Below are positions 11,578 to 24,337 of a stretch of DNA of 64,000 nucleotides, piece by piece. A model generated the notes under the pieces. That model was not told where the DNA came from and searched no databases. It was given only the letters and a program-made list of their open reading frames with translations. Position numbers and translations under genes: made by a program. Numbering within the stretch: position 1 is the stretch's first letter; each line of letters starts with the position of its first letter. Source of the DNA: Henckelia pumila (taxonomy: Eukaryota > Streptophyta > Magnoliopsida > Lamiales > Gesneriaceae); the NCBI RefSeq assembly GCF_033568475.1, contig NC_133121.1:83162589-83226588 (forward strand), written 5' to 3'.

Positions 11578-12534
11578 CTATCTCACTTTTTCATCACTCT
11601 TTTTTTCAGTTATATCACTCAAATTTTCAATTTCCAATTGATCCTCAAGAAATTCTTTTGGACTCAATTGAATAGCAAAATTACAAGATTCATCCCACAA
11701 CAAATTACTTGTCTCACTATGAACATCAAAAAGACTCTCATCTACTACAAGAACATTAGACGACTCTTGAACACATAAAAACTCATCTACCACTTCACAT
11801 TCTCCAACAATAACACCACTATCAACCACATCATGCACAATAAAAGATTTTTCATCAGGCTATTCACCTTCCACCGCACAAATTTCAACAATCACTTCAT
11901 CAATTAATGAAGTTTCGTCCTCAACTTTCTCAACTACATCTACTTCACATTTAGATTCAACCTCTACACGAGAATCCGACACTTTCATCATAGCCTCCTT
12001 AAAACATTGGATCATATCATGATTATCTTTTCTACGACACCATAAACATGCAATATCAAAGGTACTAGAATTTGAAAGTTTAGATGTACCTTGATGTTCA
12101 CGTTTGGGAGATTCACAGTGATTAGGAGAAAAACGTTTCCGCATAACTCTCTTCATCTCATCCCATGTAGAAATAGGATTCCTTCCATGTCTTTTCCTGT
12201 TTACCACAACTTTATCCTACCAAGTGCAAGCATAGTCGGTAAACTCTTGTAAAACAAGTTTAAACTTCCTAGCTTCAGAAAAATCACGACTTTCAAATAT
12301 ATTATCTACCCTTTTCTCCCACTTCAAATACGACTCCGAATCCGAATAACCATCAAACAATGGAATTTTATTTTTCTTCAACTTTTCAAAAAAATAATTA
12401 AAATATCTCCTATCTCCATCATCATATCTCCTTTCATCCTTATACCCATCAACTCTTCTCTCTCTCCTACTACCATCATACTCATATAATCTTTTTTCAC
12501 TCTTCCAATACCCATCAAAGTTTCTTTGAAACAT
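11578..12534 (-). pseudogene. gag region of the gypsy element with CCHC-like knuckle
   Basis: Three stop-free blocks (12534-12217, 12207-11860, 11838-11578) lie in the same frame, separated by single stop codons. The first carries a gag motif, KIPLFDGYSDSESYLKWEKR, ending in TDYACTW followed by TAG where a second Trp is expected. The second has STWDEMKRVMRKRFSP, another gag block, then a knuckle-like C-x2-C-x5-H-x4-C (CLWCRRKDNHDMIQC), one residue longer than the usual spacing. The third is acidic and unrecognised. Confidence 0.75.
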
Positions 12535-13098
12535 TGTACCTGCAAGAAAAAGGTTAGTAATAAAAATTCCTTACCCAAAATCTCACAAGTCACTCCAAAG
12601 AAATTCACTCAGTTCACTCCTTTTTTTTCACTCAAAAATATGAAATAGCTTATGCTTTGTGATTTTAAATATCAAACTCACAAGTTCAAAACTTGTAAAC
12701 ACTTACCAATCGACTCACGTAGATTGCACAAAAACAAAAAAATGACTTTATGAAGATTGAAATAGACATGGCACCCAAGACTCACAAGACACAAGAAATT
12801 ATGACCACAAGTTATTTTGCTTCCTTTTTTTTTGACAATTTCGGTCTTCACTCTTTTTTTTTTTTTTTACCGATTTCAAATATCTTTTTTTTTTATTTTC
12901 GATTTATTTTCTATCTTTTTTAAAAAAAATTTATAACTTGTAGAACAAGACACGAGACTTGGATAACAAGTTTGAAAGAATGGCACAGAAATTTGAGATG
13001 AGATAGATGAAGAACGAAGAACAAGGAAAGATGAACGAAGAATGAAGAAAGAATATAGATTAAAGAAGGATACAACTTACTTGAATCAAAACCTTAAT

Positions 13099-13110
13099 CT
13101 TTGATACCAA
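13099..13110 (-). promoter_or_regulatory. Primer binding site (tRNA-Met type) of the gypsy element
   Basis: Minus-strand TTGGTATCAAAG starts two bases inside the 5' LTR and matches the TGGTATCA core of initiator-Met primer sites. Confidence 0.8.
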
Positions 13111-13111
13111 C

Positions 13112-14093
13112 TGATGTGAATCTCATATATGAAAGGCAACACGATTACAACGAATTGCACCTCAATTCGATAACAAAAGAATTCAAGGATTTATGTCCCG
13201 ACTTTGAAACAAGTAACAGATTTGGATCTCCACCTCTAGTTAAACCCGTAACTAGCAACAGAGAATCACCATAGAAAACAATCAATAATCCAATTAGACC
13301 TTCAAAGGAACCTGTCTTTGACAACCCAATTGAAAATCGACTGACAAACGCCACAAAGCTATGAACTTTTATAAGTTTGATTTTGGGTAAAGCAAAAGAT
13401 TTGATCAAATTTTAGAGAGAATTTTGTATTGAATAATCAACAATCTGAAAAATCTTAATTGTTTTTTTGTTATTCAATAATGAATATTCTTGTTGTATTT
13501 ATAATACAACTACAAAATAATAAAATAAAAGAAATAAACTAGGAATCTAATAGAATTAAACTAAAGATTTCCTAGTTGGATTATAATTCCAAAATCCTAA
13601 AGATATATAATTGCAAAATAATGCAAAAGATATCAAAGATATCATCTAGAAGTTTTCTAATAGAATTATAACACTCAAAATAATGCAATATATCAAAATA
13701 TATCAGAAATCCCCGAACACACACAAACACGCCAAAGTGTGTGAAAATCTCGATAGCGCGGGCGCGCTTGACATGCGCAGGAACGGCGCGGACGCGCGAC
13801 ATTGTGGAGCGGGCGCACGGGGTCTTTGCAGGAGTAAGGCGCGGGCGCGCGGATGTAGGAGCGCGGGCGCGCTTGGGCTTCGAACCAAAGAATTTATTTT
13901 CGTGATTTCTTCAATGTTTTCTCCATTTTCTTGATCCTTTTGGCGTCCGAAAACATTACAATAATGTTCAAAGTTATTTTCATGCTCTCCAACCAAGTTT
14001 CCATGGATCCCAAATCCTTCAATCCTTGATGACATTTTAAGAGACATCTCTTGTAACAATATGAATCGTCAGACGCCTCCTAGATTCATATCA
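13112..14093 (-). repeat. 5' LTR of the 8879-14093 gypsy element
   Basis: 982 bp, TG..CA ends. It contains the GC-rich word cluster at about 13754-13878, which differs from the copy in the other LTR by small internal rearrangements (one word deleted, others changed), more than the surrounding LTR does. Confidence 0.9.
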
Positions 14094-14346
14094 CAGTATT
14101 GTCATTATTGTTCCTCTAATATTCGCACCTCTCTTTCTCTCTCCTTAGGGCTCTTCATCTTCACCAAGTAATTACTTCGAGCTTGCTTTGAATTTCATCT
14201 CTTTTCTCTTTGTAACGCCTCGATAGCCTAGGGTTTGGTCTGACATCCTGCTGCTTCTCCGACTAGTAAGCTTATACCCTTTTGTTTGTTCATCCGTTAA
14301 AACCTGCACACACAATGGAAAATACCATTCAATGGGTTAATTCACC

Positions 14347-17181
14347 TTGCATTTTTGCAGTAGTTCCTCCTTCTTTTCCATTGCTTCTACTCCTGCCAGT
14401 TCATCAATCGCTCCTGAGGAAATGGAGGTCATCAGGTATGTTCACTTCCTTGAGCTCACGGCTAATATTATCCTTGCTTTGATTGCTTGGCACCCCTGTT
14501 TTATTAATTTGACTTATGTTACTCACAAGCCTCCAAATCCCCTTTCTATTAAACCTAACTGCGTTGAGGTTTTGGCAACAATAAATCATGCTCCATACGT
14601 AAAGGTTCCCTTGCCACCAGCAGTCTTTTCCAACCTATTTTCCCTTGACTCTTTATCGGCCTCCTCATTACTTTTGACCAGTTCCGTACAACCCCCTTCC
14701 AAAGAGGATAAATTCAAATCTTGGCCCTGTTTCTCTCCTGAATGGGTGAATTTGATCGATAAACTGGAACCCCATTTTGGTGATATCTGGAAATCCCAAG
14801 GACTGTATTATTTCATTTAGCTTACAAAAGGTTTGCTCCCGTTGCAAACCAACTTACTAGAATTTGCACTCCGTTTTTGGTCTCCCTCTTGTAATTCCTT
14901 CATATTTTCTTGTGGACCAATGACCATTACCCTTCATAATATCCTTCGTTTACTGAGGATTCCAGTCATTGGTCTAGAATTGATAGGTGTCATCTTGATG
15001 ACGGATATTCCCAACCTTCCAGATAAGTATCTGAACTACACCTCTTATGCCTCTATAATAGGAACTTGGCATACCTCCTCTGAGACCCCTAATGCTGAGG
15101 AACATATCTTGTTTATGTGGGTACTCAATTGCAAATTCTTGTTCTGTCCTGCTTCTGGTCGTCCATCCACAGAGTACTTGTTCCTTGCACATCTGTTGAG
15201 TATCGGGAACATTGTTAATTTAGGGGTCATGTTCTTAGGGTCTATCTACTGAGGGTTGAGTAAAAGTGTACTCGATACTCCCCTCCTTAAACTTCAAGGT
15301 GTGTGCTGGTTCTTGCAGTTGTGGCTTTTTTCCTATTTTCCGGACATTAGGAACCTTCCGTTTACTAGCATTAATCCTTGTGAAAGTAACGCTCTATCCT
15401 ACTGCATCACCACAGTTTCTAAGGATTTCTTGATGACTTTTTTCAATACCCTTGGGGAGGGGCATTGTTACTATTTTTCAGTGTTTCTCAACACGGCAAA
15501 TTATCCTTGGATCTTGTGTTTCATATCTCACCAAAACAGGTTTTTTCCACAAGTTGTTGATGACATACGAATTGATTGCCTTCATTTAAAATTTTTTATT
15601 AGCAGTGGTGCCTTTGCCAATGATAATGCAATTCTCCCTTTTGAGATATATAATCCCTTGATCGTGGCCCTGCAATTTGGTTTTCCCCCTATTATACCCG
15701 AGAACCACTTTTTATTCCCTCAAAAGTTACCTGAGAACATTTGGGATGAGTTAGTTGATCGTCGTTTCTCTTTGGCAACTGCCAAATTAAACTTAGTGCG
15801 GGGATCCTTCTTTCAAGCTCCAATTCAAGAAGTGGCTCAGGATAGCATTGTTCATTTTATGTCATGGTGGACTCCCAAATACCAAGCTCTTACTGCTGTT
15901 TTGACAGTTCCTCCTGGAAACTTTACAATCTCTGAACTGGAATTTAGAATTAGTTTGCATACTTATCATTACCTTCTTTTCTTTAGCAGTTCCAACCTCT
16001 GTCAAAAAGTTGAAAAATATGGGTGGTGTAGCGCCAAAAGAATCTCCCCCTACCAAAATCAGAAAAAGTACCTTGTGTCACGCAGATTGGCCATGCAACC
16101 CTCACGTAGTTCTGAAGTTCCTGCTGATGCAGAAGAAGAGGATACTATATTTGTTTCCTCAATTACCTTCAACGTTGATGCTCTTGGATCAGTTGCTGAA
16201 GTAATTCAGCCGCCGAGTTCTATGCCATTGAAAGATGCAGCGTCTCCCACCAAGCACCCAACGCCTGCTGATGTTACTGAGAACATCATTGCGGCACAAA
16301 TCATCACTGGCATATCCTCAAAAGCTCCTCCTCCCAAGCTAAGTATTCCTGGTCATGCACCCCATGTTGATCAAGTCTCCAATATAGTCACCGCCTCAAC
16401 TATTGTCGAGGTAATAATTTGCTTACGACTGTATTCTTGTACCTATTGTTAGTATTTCACTATCTCCTGGTACCTTTTTGCAGGATTATTTCTCTCGGCG
16501 GATCCAAATGTGCACTCTTCCTTCTGTCACGATGGACTTAGACTTCAGCTTTTTGCAAGACGTTAAAAGTGAACCCATTCCAGAAGTTTCACCATATCCC
16601 AACATAGAGTTCGTCAATCATGCTATGACCACCATCAAGTCTTTAATCATTCAGGATTTATTCACATTAACAGAGCAGCAATATCAAGAGCTTCTGACAG
16701 CTTTTCACTTACTTCATAGTTCCCAGGGATTTTTCGAATCCCCCTTGGGTATGACTTTCACTCTCTGCCTTCTATCCTTTCACAGGACCGAGATGCTGTG
16801 AGCAAACATACAGAATTCTCAGACAAATTTGAGACTTTCAAGGCTTCTAAAGAAACTTGGGATAATCTCAAGAGAGCGAGAGAAAGCAATGTCAACAAAC
16901 TGATTGAGGTGGGTCAAAATTTTGATACTATGGAAGAACAAATATTGCATTTGAAGATGGAATTGGCTACATGTGAAGTCAAGAGAGTACAACTACTTGA
17001 GGAAGGTGAATCTCTCAAAGCACAAATATTGTCGGCCGACCAGGAGATTGGTAACACTAGGAGCCAATTGGTGAATCAAAAAGCTGAGTACCAAGGATGG
17101 AACACAATTCTGAATGAATCCATGTACACGCAGCTAGAATGTAAGCAAAAGTGGGAAGAATTGGCGGCCGCATTGGGTTAA
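14347..17181 (+). pseudogene. Plant-mobile-domain (PMD) protein gene, antisense partner of the Tat-type element
   Basis: Blocks 14347-14820, 14833-15252 and 15256-16452 share one frame, interrupted by TAG at 14818 and TGA at 15250. An apparent intron 16411-16483 (GTAATA..TTGCAG) joins to 16484-16748. After another shift, a last block runs to 17181. The PMD core is FSPEWVNLIDKLEPHFGDIW, then CGPMTITLHNILRLLRIPV, the domain shared by MAIN/MAIL proteins and transposon-encoded relatives. The C-terminal 128 residues are a charged coiled coil. The gene ends 237 bp from the end of the minus-strand integrase, so the two are convergent. This fits the antisense ORF reported for Tat-lineage gypsy elements between integrase and 3' LTR. 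Two nonsense codons make this copy inactive as read. Confidence 0.75.
16411..16483 (+). other. Probable intron in the PMD gene
   Basis: 73 bp with GT donor and TTTTTGCAG acceptor. Removing it avoids the stop after the low-complexity tail and continues into the next open block. A second candidate (16749-16785) is only 37 bp, too short for a normal plant intron, so an indel is likelier there. Confidence 0.6.
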
Positions 17182-17418
17182 TTTTAGCGTTTTATGGAGA
17201 AAACATTGTTTCTTTTTATTGTTAGAACCTTTTCAAACGTATGTTCTGGAACACCTCGGTTTCTTTCTTGCTTTAGACTAATGGCCCGATTGACCATTTA
17301 TCGTCGGTTATTTTATGCAATCATTCCTGCGAATTCTCAACTTTTATTTATTTACAAACATTCGGCCATAATTTAGCCTGCTAATTACAAATGCGGCTTT
17401 TACAGCCACATACATTAC

Positions 17419-18530
17419 TTAGAGAGCATGTTCCTCTTGCATACTAGAAACATATGGCTTCAAATATCTATCATTGATGCATCGTTTGTGAGGTTCTCCT
17501 TCTACATTGGATAGCCAATAAGAGTTCCCATCCAGAACTCGATGAACTTTAAATGGTCCTTCACAATTTGGAGACCACTTTCCCAATTCCCTGTCCTTAA
17601 CTCCCACAATAGTATGACTTTCCAAACCAAATCTCCTTTATGGAATGACTTTTTCCTAACCCGTTTATTATAACTCCGAGCCACTTTTTCTTTTTGAAGC
17701 ATGAGGCTATTGAGAGCTTGCAATCGTGTATCATCAAGATCCTCTAACTCTGTGATCATGGCTTCATTGTACATTTTTGGAATCAAATGATTTTGCATAG
17801 CTATTCGTAATGATGGAACCATGATTTCCATAGGAAACACAGCTTCATGCTCATAAGCTAATGCAAAAGAATTTACCCCAGTTGCAGTTCTCTTTGAGGT
17901 TCTGTATGCCCATAATGTTTCGGACAAAAACCTAGGCCAATCTCTTGGATTGTCCTCCATCATTTTCTGCAAAATTTGAATCAACACTTTATTAGAAGCT
18001 TCTGCCTGCCCATTGTCCTGAGGGTAATATGGCGAAGAGAAATATAGCTTAATGTCATAATCTGCTGCAAAATCTTTCACTTTTGACCCTACAAACATGG
18101 TTCCTTGATCTGTGATAATAGATTTTGGTATACCAAATTGATGTATGATGTGTTCCTTAATAAAATCAATCACATCCTTTTGTTCTACCTTTTTCAACGG
18201 TATGGCCTCTACCCATTTAGTAAAGAAGTCGGTGGCCACAATAATGAAGTTATGGCCTTTAGATGAAGATGGATAAATTTTCCCGATTAAGTCCATAGCC
18301 CATCCTCGGAATGGCCATGGTTTTATAATAGCATACATTTCATCAGCAGGAACTCTTTGGATATTGCCTTGTTTTTGGCAAGGCTGACACCCTTTAGAAT
18401 ATCTAATGCAATCTTTCAACATCGATGGCCAATAATACACATGTCTTCTCACGAGCCATCTCATCTTAATTCCTGACTGATGTGCACCGCATTCTCCTTC
18501 ATGAACCTATTTCATGACCTCCATTGCCTC
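17419..18530 (-). pseudogene. Tat-type gypsy integrase
   Basis: The zinc-binding part reads HEGECGAH, then CQPCQK (HHCC pattern), with one TAG just upstream of the region. The catalytic core keeps all three acidic residues: D in MDLIGKI, D in IITDQGTMF, E in NGQAEASNK. A frameshift near 17625 separates GDLVWKV from the C-terminal block GKWSPNCEGPFKVHRVL. It follows the second RNase H in the same frame. Convergent with the PMD gene. Confidence 0.85.
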
Positions 18531-19217
18531 GGGGAACCCAATGCATTGTAACAGTAAACCATCCATACCTTTCCTATATAAATCACCTTCCATCAATATG
18601 TAATTAAGGACTTTCATCCTTACACCATAAGGAGTTGATTTCTCGGGGAACTTTAAAGCTTCTTTTAGTTCCTCTTGCCAATCGCCTGCTAGATTGGTAT
18701 ACAGATTAAAAGTTTCAACTTGTAATCCCATTTGCATAATAGAGGGATGATTCTTCTTCTGAATTAACACCAATCTATGAGTGAGTTCTTCCGACAATCT
18801 CAACTCCGAAGAAATTTGAGCTAGCTCATTGGCCTCCCAATTTTGCTGTCTTGGTACATATTGGAAATTTATCTCCACAAAATCATCAGCCAGCTGGGAA
18901 GTGGCTGCAAAATATGGGATCAATGACAGACTAGTACATTTATACTCTCCGGCTACTTGCCGAAGTACCAATTGTGAGTCTCCAATTACTTGAACGTTCT
19001 TTTCTTGCAAATATTTGAGAACCTCCAAGCCAATCACTAATGCTTCATATTCAGCTTGGTTGTTAGTGCAAGGAAAATCCAGATTAAAGGACAAGGTTGT
19101 TTTCACTCCGGTTGGAGATATAATCACTATGCCTGCACCTGCAGTTCCTTCAGTGCTGGACCCATCAAATTTCAATGTCCATGGTGGTTCTTCGATCCCA
19201 TACACAGGGATTTCCAC
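18507..19217 (-). pseudogene. Second (archaeal-like) RNase H of the Tat-type element
   Basis: The sequence shows WTLKFDGSSTEG (first Asp), NNQAEYEAL (Glu), GDSQLVLRQ (Asp) and a final NWEANELAQ, where a fourth acidic residue would normally sit in an ADxLA-type block. An additional RNase H of this kind between the retroviral-type RNase H and integrase is a hallmark of Tat-lineage gypsy elements. The Asp-to-Asn change may inactivate it. Confidence 0.8.
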
Positions 19218-19261
19218 CTCCTCTGGTATTGACTCATCAGAACCTTGATGGTGAGCTAAGA

Positions 19262-19848
19262 AATCTACGATAGTCTATCCCTTTATGGACTTTTGAGGAC
19301 ATTAAATCAATTTAAACTCTGTTAATGCTAATGACCATTTACCAATTCTACCTGATAACACCGGTCTACTAAGCATGTTTTTTACCAAATCAGTTTTAAC
19401 ACAACAAATACAGTTGACTGAATTAAATAATTCCTCAATTTAGTACATGCATAAAACAAAGTTAAACACAATTTTTCAATAGCAGAATATTTACATTCCA
19501 CCTCATGGAGTGAACGACTTAAATAATATATAGCATGCTCCTTATTTTCTTCATTGTTTTGGGCTAGTCCGGAGCGGCTGCAATATACAATTTCAAAGAA
19601 ATTCCATACCATGGAGGCATCAATATTGGTGGTTTGGATAAGTACTCCTTTATCCTTTCAAAAGCTTCTTGATGGTAAGCCTTCCACATGAATTCATCAG
19701 ACTCCTTGAGCTTCAACAGCTGGGAGAACTCTTTAGTTTTACCTACCAGGTTCGAAATGAATCTTCTTAAGTAATTTACCTGGCCCAAGAACCTCTGTAG
19801 TTCCTTTTTAATCTTCGGTGGCCTAGCCTCTAAAATGGCTTTGGACTT
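19262..19848 (-). pseudogene. End of reverse transcriptase and first RNase H, truncated by an Athila LTR
   Basis: The RT connection block is ELQRFLGQVNYLRRFISNL. RNase H follows, with NKEHAIYYLSRSLHEVECKYSAIEK interrupted by stops and a frameshift at about 19564-19612 and 19382. The frame is cut exactly where TGATAAGTG, the start of an Athila-type LTR, begins at 19849. The gag, protease and first part of RT are not in the window. Confidence 0.8.
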
Positions 19849-21104
19849 TGATAAGTGTATTTTATACACTTAATTTATATATGATTTTAATTGTTAATTT
19901 TTGGTTTCGAGCAGATTTATGTGGGTGTTTTGTTGTTTTTGTGGTCGTAGACATTATTATTGAAGTGTTGTTGAAAAATGAGATTTAAGGAGTGAAAATG
20001 GAGAAAGGAATTAAAAGAATAAAAGAAAGGAAAGAGAGGCTGTAGAGAAATGAAATAGAAAAGAAGAAAGAAAGGAACGAACAAAAAATATGAGAAATGA
20101 TAATGGGCTTTTTTTAGTGGGCTTATGGTCAGCGCTACTCTTTAGCGCTAATGAAGAGGAGGAAGAGAGATATCGCGCTATGTGTTGAAGGCGAGAGAAT
20201 TTTGACAGAATGTTATGCGCGCCCGCCTGGATATTTGGAGCGCCCGCCCGTTGAGATTTCAGCGTGGACTTTTAATTATCGGAAAGGAATTTTGGGCTTT
20301 TTGCGGGGCTCGACGAAAGATTTGTTTACTTACTTTTATTTATTTAATTCTGAATTCATGTCTGGATTTTTGAACATGTTTTGGTTTTATTTGAATTCAG
20401 TTATGAACTAAATTTTTAGAGTCTAGAGGTCAGATGGAACCTGGTGTAGACACTTTCATGAATTTTTTATTTTATTGAATTGAATTTCTTCTAGATTAAT
20501 TGTTTTTTCTAGAATTGATTGTCTTTTCAATTATCTGATCAATAATTGATTTGTTATATTTATTTGAAATCTGGCACTCGAGAGAGGAGATTTTGAATAG
20601 GACCAATAGAAAATACACTGTTAATTATTTATATAACTCGGGAGAGTGTATAATTTTAACAGAACTTTTAAAAAAAACATTGTTTTGAATTGATCACTAC
20701 AAGTAGATTCTTAATAGGGATATTGAAATTGAATTGTAGTTGATATAGTTTATTCGGCACTCGGGAGAGGGAATAATACACTTAAGTATTCTTGGCTATT
20801 AATTGACTTGAATTCATGAAGATAAATTAATTAGGATTGATTGTTGTTGAAACCAGGTGAAATCTAAACCTCTAGACCATTTTTCTCTGATTGATTTTTA
20901 TCTGAAATTTGTGTGCGTGCTATCAAAAACTCTTTAATTATTTTATTCTGCAAAATTCTCAATTATTAATTTTCTAGATAAAGTTTAGACTATTTTAATT
21001 ACAAGAACTGAATATTTTCAATCTACTCTCTGTGGGAACGATACTTGATTCATTCACTATATTAAAACTTGACACTCGTATGCTTGCGAGTATTTTTCAG
21101 AACA
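19849..21104 (+). repeat. 5' LTR of Athila-type gypsy element 1
   Basis: Starts TGATAAGTG and ends ACA, six bases before a tRNA-Asp-type primer site. Much of it is homologous to the LTR at 37335-38804, for example the block around 20400-20900. It starts with a short hairpin (AAGTGTAT, TTT, ATACACTT) and carries GC-rich words at 20217-20250. The insertion point in the Tat RT is after GACTT. Confidence 0.85.
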
Positions 21105-21110
21105 AGTTTT

Positions 21111-21128
21111 TGGCGCCATTGCCGGGGA
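21111..21128 (+). promoter_or_regulatory. Primer binding site of Athila-type element 1
   Basis: TGGCGCCATTGCCGGGGA differs at one base from the TGGCGCCGTTGCCGGGGA primer site typical of Athila elements. Confidence 0.85.
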
Positions 21129-21328
21129 GTAAATTTTGATTATATTTTTTAGTCTTGTTACCAATTAGTCTAGATTTTAATTTAGAGTTTTTTTTATTTT
21201 ATTTTAATTTACTAATTGATTTCTTCTTATTTTTAATTGCAGTCTATGCGTATTCTTTACTGTTTGATCCGGAGATCGAGCGCACTGCATGTGCTTTAAG
21301 AAGAATTAGAAGAGGAGAAGTCAATAGA

Positions 21329-22404
21329 ATGGCTGAAGAGAATGTAAATCAAGCTCCCCTGGTGCCAATCAGAGATCACTTCAGGCCAGTAATCCAGGCT
21401 CATTACTCTGGAATAGCTCGTGGAACTATCAATGCTAATAATTTTGAGCTAAAGCCTGCATTGATCAACATGGTTCAACAGAACCATTTTAATGGGAGAA
21501 CCACTGCTAATCCTCACCTACACCTACGCACTTTCTTGGAGATAACCGATACTCTAAAAATTAATGGTGTGTCTGAGGATATTATACATTTACGCTTGTT
21601 TCCTTTTTCTCTCAGGGATCAAGCAAGGAGTTGGTTGCAGTCACTGCCGCTAGGGAGCATTACTACTTGGGAGGGGATGGAAGAAAAATTTCTTGCAAAA
21701 TATTTTCCTCCTGCTAAATCCACCCAATTGAAGATTGAAATCAGCACCTTCAGGCAGATGGACTCTGAAAAGCTCTACGAGGCGTGGGAAAGGTACAAGG
21801 ATTTACTTAGACATTGTCCTAACCACAATTTTGCAGATTGGGAACAGATCGAGTGGTTTTACAACGGATTGAATGCGCCTACGAGGATGTCTGTGGACTA
21901 TGCTGCTTGAGGTACCATATTTGAAAAAGACCATGTACAGGCCTGTGATATGTTGGAATAGATGACGATCAATAGTTTTCAATGGTCATCTGAGCGTATG
22001 GGAGTCAAGAAGCAAATTGGAGTGTATGCAGTGGATCCTCTCACATCTATCACTGCTCAATTATCTGCACTGACTACACATGTAGCTGCTTTGAATAAAG
22101 TAAGTGTTGCAGAACTAGCAGCAGGTGTTCCGGCTGCAATGGACAATTCTCACTATCATGAACAAGCCCAGTACATCAATCAAAGAGGTTATGGAGGATA
22201 TCGAGGTAAACCTGTCTCTAATACTTACCATCCTAGCTTGCGTAATCATGAAAATTTTTCTTATGCTAACAACAAAAATGTGTTGAATCCTCCTCCGGGG
22301 TTCAATACAAACAAGGATGAGGGTAAGCCTTCTTTGGAAGATGTGGTTAGTACTTTTGTGCAGGAATCTGGTAAAAAGATGGTGAGGACTGAGACTTTTT
22401 TAGA
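21329..22404 (+). pseudogene. Athila-type gag, truncated by a Tekay LTR
   Basis: The frame from ATG 21329 contains the gag core LRLFPFSLRDQARSWLQSL, EKFLAKYFPPAKST and YEAWERYKDLLRHCP. Two stops (21908 and 21959) lie in the same frame before MTINSFQWSSERMG. The matching region continues to NENFSYANNKNVLNPPPGF, shared with the second Athila element. It breaks off at about 22393, where another LTR begins at 22405. No protease or pol follows in the window. Confidence 0.85.
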
Positions 22405-24337
22405 TGTTCTAATCTTCTAATCTCGAATAATTAACTACAATCGAACACAAAGAGCCGAGGGAAAACGAATCAATTTTTTTTTTAAAGAGCCTCGCGCGCG
22501 CGCAGGCTAAGAGGCCAGGGGCCTCGCGGAATGCTCGTGCCCGCGCGAGGAAAAGAATCGCGCGCGCGTGGGCAAAAATTCCCGAGCCCCTCCAGGCACA
22601 CCGCGCGCGCGCGAGGTCAATCCTCGCTCGCGCGCAGGCCAAATGGACAGAACGGGAGCAGGAACCTGGAAAAATCATCCAAAAGCAATTCCAATCAATT
22701 CTAAACTCAAGAACACATACATATCATTAATTAGAACACAAAATATTCTAAGTTCTGCCCAAAATACAATAACAAGTTCGATGATAGGGTTCGTTCGACT
22801 ATTCAAAATAATACAAGTCCAAAAGACACAACCCTACAACACACGGTGTCTCACTTCTATCATTCTCACCCCGAGCTAACCCAGACAACTCGGTCCGGCT
22901 CCTGATCCTCCTGTTGTCAAGTACACATACAACAAAAACAACAGCCGGATAACCCGGTTAGAAATATAATTTCTAAGTAAAAGAGACATGCATACAATAT
23001 CAATTAAACACCTCATATAGAAATGTATCAATCATCAGTAAATCAAATGAGGGTGGATGTATGCATGACTTCAAAACTCGGGATTATCAAATCATATAAT
23101 CGAAATATCAATCGGTACTCGATTGGGATCTCGGGGTCAAGTCATTGCAAACAACCCACCTACACTCCCATTCAAGGTGGATGTTTCCCAACACAAACCC
23201 CTAGACTTCAGAGCAACTATAAGAAGTATTCTAGCACTTGGAAAAACTTGAAATCCAAAGCCACTTCAGTATAGCTCCCTGAATTGTCTAATTTCAAAAC
23301 GAATCGAATATTCGGCTCAATATGAATGCAAGTGTAAACAAAACAATCAATCAAGTTCACACCAACAAATAACATGTAGTATGTGATTTTAGGGACTCGA
23401 GGATCAATAGAACTCGAGTATTCAACCCCATTCAATTCAATATCGTCTTTTAACTTTCAAGTTCATTGAGGATTCAAATCTGAAAATAGAAACGAACTCA
23501 AATCAATATCGAATCGAATCAAAACGAATCAATACAAGAAGTTCAATACTATACCGTCTTCAATTCTCGAATCGGTTCAAACTCCCAAGTTCGTTCCAAA
23601 CCCGAATCGTCAACCCGAATCTGAAAATGTTGAACATACGGATTCGATATCAATTTACTAATTCAAACAAATCCGGAAATCAAACCGAAACAATACAACC
23701 GATAATCCAAAACTCGATTTTGACGGCATAATGGCTATAAATGGTCAAACCAAAAATATCAACGCAACAATTATCAACAATACAACTCAACCCAACTCCC
23801 CATCCAACAAAACACAACCAAATCCAACCAAAATCCAAAACCCATTTTCGAAAATATGCTCCAAAAATCATATAAAATCCAAAATTCGATCTTTTTCCAA
23901 ACCGACTTTGAATACACGGTCTATACTAGCTCAAGAACGACATACTCGAAAATTATCAAATTTTGACAACCCGACAAAAATCAAAGTTCATGGATCGTAG
24001 CAAAACTTACGTCAAAACGACGCCCTCGTTGCGGTGATCGTGAATCTCAACTCGAAACTAAAATCTGACGGTCGAATCGTGCGAATCGGATGGAAAAAAA
24101 GATTGGGGAATCGTTGGAGTCGCTTCAATGGAGAGGAACCGGGTTGGGGAAGATGGAGTGAGAGAAGGAAGACTAGTCAACTAGTCTAATAATATAACAA
24201 CTCAAAATTTTCACTTTAGTCCCTCATTTTCTCCAAGTTTGCAAAATGACCCCTGAGAAATATCAAAACGGCCCTCAAAATCTGAAAACTCTGATTATCT
24301 TAATTAAACTCAATTAGAATAAAATTGGGGCATTACA
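22405..24337 (-). repeat. 3' LTR of a Tekay-type chromovirus
   Basis: 1933 bp, TG..CA on the plus strand. On the minus strand it begins TGTAATGCCCCAATT directly after a purine tract. It carries a dense GC-rich word cluster at about 22492-22640. From about 24090 downwards it is homologous, inverted, to the LTR at 62410-64000, whereas the first few hundred bases of the two LTRs are unrelated. Confidence 0.85.

Larger units (their letters stand above)
8879..14093 (-). mobile_element. Complete non-autonomous Ty3/gypsy LTR element, 5.2 kb
   Basis: Two long direct repeats (8879-9857 and 13112-14093) start TG, end CA, and the element is flanked by the exact 5-bp target duplication CAGTA (8874-8878 and 14094-14098). 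The primer site TTGGTATCAAAG (tRNA-Met type, minus strand, 13099-13110) and a purine tract next to the other LTR show that it runs on the minus strand. The internal reading frames are recognisable but eroded gag, RT and integrase. Removing the element rejoins the leader of the plant-mobile-domain gene, so it inserted after that element was in place. Confidence 0.92.

Noticed and set aside
22409-22678. Minus-strand frame rich in Ala and Arg
   Set aside because: Same cause: GC-rich words of the Tekay LTR.
23217-23435. 72-aa minus-strand frame, also found at 63422-63637
   Set aside because: Similarity between the two is explained by their being the same LTR region in two Tekay copies; no coding evidence beyond that.
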